Assembly (NCBI RefSeq): GCF_005049285.1
Contig: NZ_SOSC01000014.1
Coordinates: forward strand, 16,672 to 80,671
Source: Halorientalis salina
GTDB lineage: Archaea > Halobacteriota > Halobacteria > Halobacteriales > Haloarculaceae
Length of the DNA: 64,000 bases
Direction: 5' to 3'
The notes under the pieces: model-generated
Database searches by the model: none
Seen by the model: the letters and a program-made list of their open reading frames with translations, nothing else
Told to the model about the DNA's origin: nothing
In this document: in pieces, positions 62,572-64,000 of the stretch
Layout: every line of letters starts with the position of its first letter
Position numbering within the stretch: position 1 is the stretch's first letter
Translations under genes and position numbers: made by a program

Positions 62572-63501
62572 ATGGGAAAGTACGTCCTCTACGGTGGCAA
62601 AGGCGGTGTGGGAAAGACGACCTGTGCAGCCGCGAGCGGCCTGAAAACCGCCAGCCAGGGACACCGGACGCTTCTCGTCTCGACCGACCCAGCGCATTCG
62701 CTCGGCGACGTACTGGAAACCGACGTGGGGAGCGATCCGACCCAGGTGCAGGCGAACCTCTGGGGAGTCGAAGCCGACCCCGAAGCCGGGCAAGCGGTCT
62801 ACCAGCGTATCGTCGAAACGCTGGCGGCCGAGTTCCGGTCGGCCGGCCTCCGGATGACAGAAACGGACGTCGAGCAACTGTTCGCAGCCGGCTTCGTCCC
62901 GGGGAGCGACGAAGTGGCCGCACTCGAGTATTTCCTCGCCTACGACGATGACGGGTGGGACCGCATCGTCTTCGACACGGCCCCGACGGGCCACACGCTC
63001 CGCTTGCTGACACTACCGGACGTGCTCAGCGAATCGCTGTCGACGGCGACGAAAGTCCAGGGAGAGGTTCGTCGGCTGGTCGCGTCAGCCAGGAGCTTCG
63101 TGATGGGGCCGGCAGCCTTCCTGGGAAACGATGACGAGGGTGAGATCGAGGCGTTGAGAGACCGGATGGATCGCGTCGCCGAATTGCTCCGAGACGAGCG
63201 ACAGACCGATTTCCGGGTCGTGCTCCTGCCCGAGCGCCTGGCACTCGAAGAAACTCGCCGACTCCTCGAGCGACTGGAGTCGTTCGATATCCCCGTCGAA
63301 ACCCTCATTGTGAATCGAGTATACGAGACGCCGCCGACAGCCTGTGACCAGTGTCAAGAGCGAGCAGCGGCCCACGAAGCAACCCTCGACCGGATACGTC
63401 GGACCTACCCCGACATGGACGTCCACGTCTTACCGGACCTGGGAGCGGAAGTGTCTGGACGGGAGGGACTCGAACGCCTGGCAGACCGACTGCCAAAATA
63501 A
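62572..63501 (+). CDS. ArsA/Get3-type ATPase
   Basis: 309 residues from the Met at 62572. Deviant Walker A GGKGGVGKTT (8-17), switch-I-like VSTDPAHSLGDVLE, Walker B-like IVFDTAPTGHTLRLL, and NRVYETPPTACDQCQ with a C-x2-C pair. Get3/ArsA proteins target tail-anchored proteins or drive arsenite export; with no ArsB partner nearby, a Get3-like role is favoured. The start is set by the GTP/ATP-loop spacing; the frame opens at 62548. Confidence 0.88.
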   Translation: MGKYVLYGGKGGVGKTTCAAASGLKTASQGHRTLLVSTDPAHSLGDVLETDVGSDPTQVQANLWGVEADPEAGQAVYQRIVETLAAEFRSAGLRMTETDVEQLFAAGFVPGSDEVAALEYFLAYDDDGWDRIVFDTAPTGHTLRLLTLPDVLSESLSTATKVQGEVRRLVASARSFVMGPAAFLGNDDEGEIEALRDRMDRVAELLRDERQTDFRVVLLPERLALEETRRLLERLESFDIPVETLIVNRVYETPPTACDQCQERAAAHEATLDRIRRTYPDMDVHVLPDLGAEVSGREGLERLADRLPK

Positions 63502-63540
63502 AGTTATCACTAGTGTGTGAGATACGTTCTTTCGCGATTA

Positions 63541-63615
<75 letters not shown>

Positions 63616-63675
63616 ACTACGTTCGAAATGAAACGGCCCCCACACGGTCGGTCCGTGTGAGGGTCGAAATGAATG

Positions 63676-63797
63676 AGGGCGGCGAACCGAGTCTCCCAGA
63701 GGCTCGCGCACTCCAGTAGGCCTCGGAACGCAGGTGGGCTTAACTTCCGTGTTCGGGATGGGTACGGGTGGAAACCCCACCGCTGTGGCCGCCTTAA
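63676..63797 (-). rRNA. 5S ribosomal RNA
   Basis: Minus-strand sequence begins TTAAGGCGGCCACAGCGG, contains CCCATCCCGAACACGGAAG, and ends GTTCGCCGCC, all diagnostic of archaeal 5S rRNA. The terminal stem GGCGGC/GCCGCC pairs the ends. About 122 nt; the exact 3' end may differ by a few bases. Confidence 0.92.
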
Positions 63798-63967
63798 CGC
63801 CGACTCGCGGAATCGAACCACGATATACCAGTGTCGGTGTCTTGAACTACCGTAGTAGCTCAAGACTTGAAAGGTTTGTCTTTCAGTGATATGGACTGTG
63901 TGTATGTGCAATCCAGTTAACGCCTGGACCCGAATCAACGGGTCAGTGCGTCCAAATGCGGTATGAA
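63798..63967 (-). other. 23S-5S transcribed spacer
   Basis: About 170 bases between 23S and 5S. It includes a long inverted repeat (GTCTTGAACTAC, about 63838, with GTAGCTCAAGAC, about 63865) that could be part of an RNA-processing stem. No tRNA lies in it. Confidence 0.6.
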
Positions 63968-64000
63968 TGATGGCTTCGGTCTGTTAGTGCTCGCGGACTA
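63968..64000 (-). rRNA. 3' end of 23S ribosomal RNA (partial)
   Basis: The minus strand reads CGAGCACTAACAGACCGAAG then CCATCATT, the conserved haloarchaeal 23S 3' terminus. The rest lies beyond the window. The exact end is uncertain by a few bases. Confidence 0.75.

Overview
The window is chromosomal DNA from a halophilic archaeon (class Halobacteria). Supporting signs are the GC-rich, acidic-protein coding style, TATA-like boxes 25-35 nt upstream of start codons (mostly leaderless transcripts), twin-arginine exported proteins, many families found essentially only in haloarchaea (HalOD1, DUF7344, DUF7504, bacterio-opsin-activator HTH, TrmB-like regulators), and a haloarchaeal-type 23S-5S rRNA tail with an initiator tRNA at the right edge. 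I cannot fix the genus from sequence alone.

Layout. 0-9 kb is an accessory region: a metal-type permease with two YHS domains divergent from a His-rich SHOCT protein, a lone urease accessory gene (ureF), relics of IS605/IS1341-type TnpB elements, a TRAM protein, two divergent TrmB-like regulators, and small DNA-binding proteins. 9.2-25.2 kb is a surface-polysaccharide locus: two paralogous Tat-exported parallel beta-helix proteins (9.3 and 15.5 kb) bracket a sulfatase-like protein and a Wzx-type flippase. A divergent deacetylase-like lipoprotein lies beside the first beta-helix gene. The second is followed by a family-2 glycosyltransferase, DUF1616 and YdjM-like membrane proteins, a lipoprotein hydrolase, HalOD1, GlmS and an asparagine-synthase-like protein. 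25.6-30.1 kb carries signalling genes: two DUF7344 proteins, a soluble methyl-accepting transducer and a DICT-domain sensor. 30.2-36.6 kb is a tightly coupled five-gene minus-strand glycan operon (nucleotide-sugar dehydrogenase, GT2, DUF354, GT4, GT-C-like membrane protein).

37-46.5 kb holds membrane proteins (AI-2E type, BofA-like, BrkB), a lipoprotein next to another TnpB-type relic, an ATP-grasp enzyme convergent with an alkaline-phosphatase-superfamily enzyme, and a large REC-PAS-GAF-HTH regulator. 46.9-51.3 kb is the DUF4129 / DUF7269 / DUF58 / DUF7519 set with a convergent, 3'-overlapping MoxR ATPase. 51.4-54.8 kb has a DUF7504 protein with a decayed HalOD1 gene behind it, a PadR regulator, DoxX, and two convergent flavin-nucleotide-binding (PPOX-like) proteins. 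54.9-63.5 kb is stress and transport: three universal stress protein genes, an SLC13/TrkA-C permease, a SAM hydrolase family protein, a TrkA-type potassium channel and an ArsA/Get3-type ATPase. The window ends with initiator tRNA, 5S rRNA and the 3' tip of 23S rRNA, all on the minus strand.

The most notable candidates are the twin beta-helix polysaccharide locus with its GlmS / Cys-less asparagine-synthase pair, the five-gene glycan operon, and the TnpB relics that keep tandem triloop hairpins and right-end hairpins. All functional assignments come from motif recognition by eye; no database search was run.
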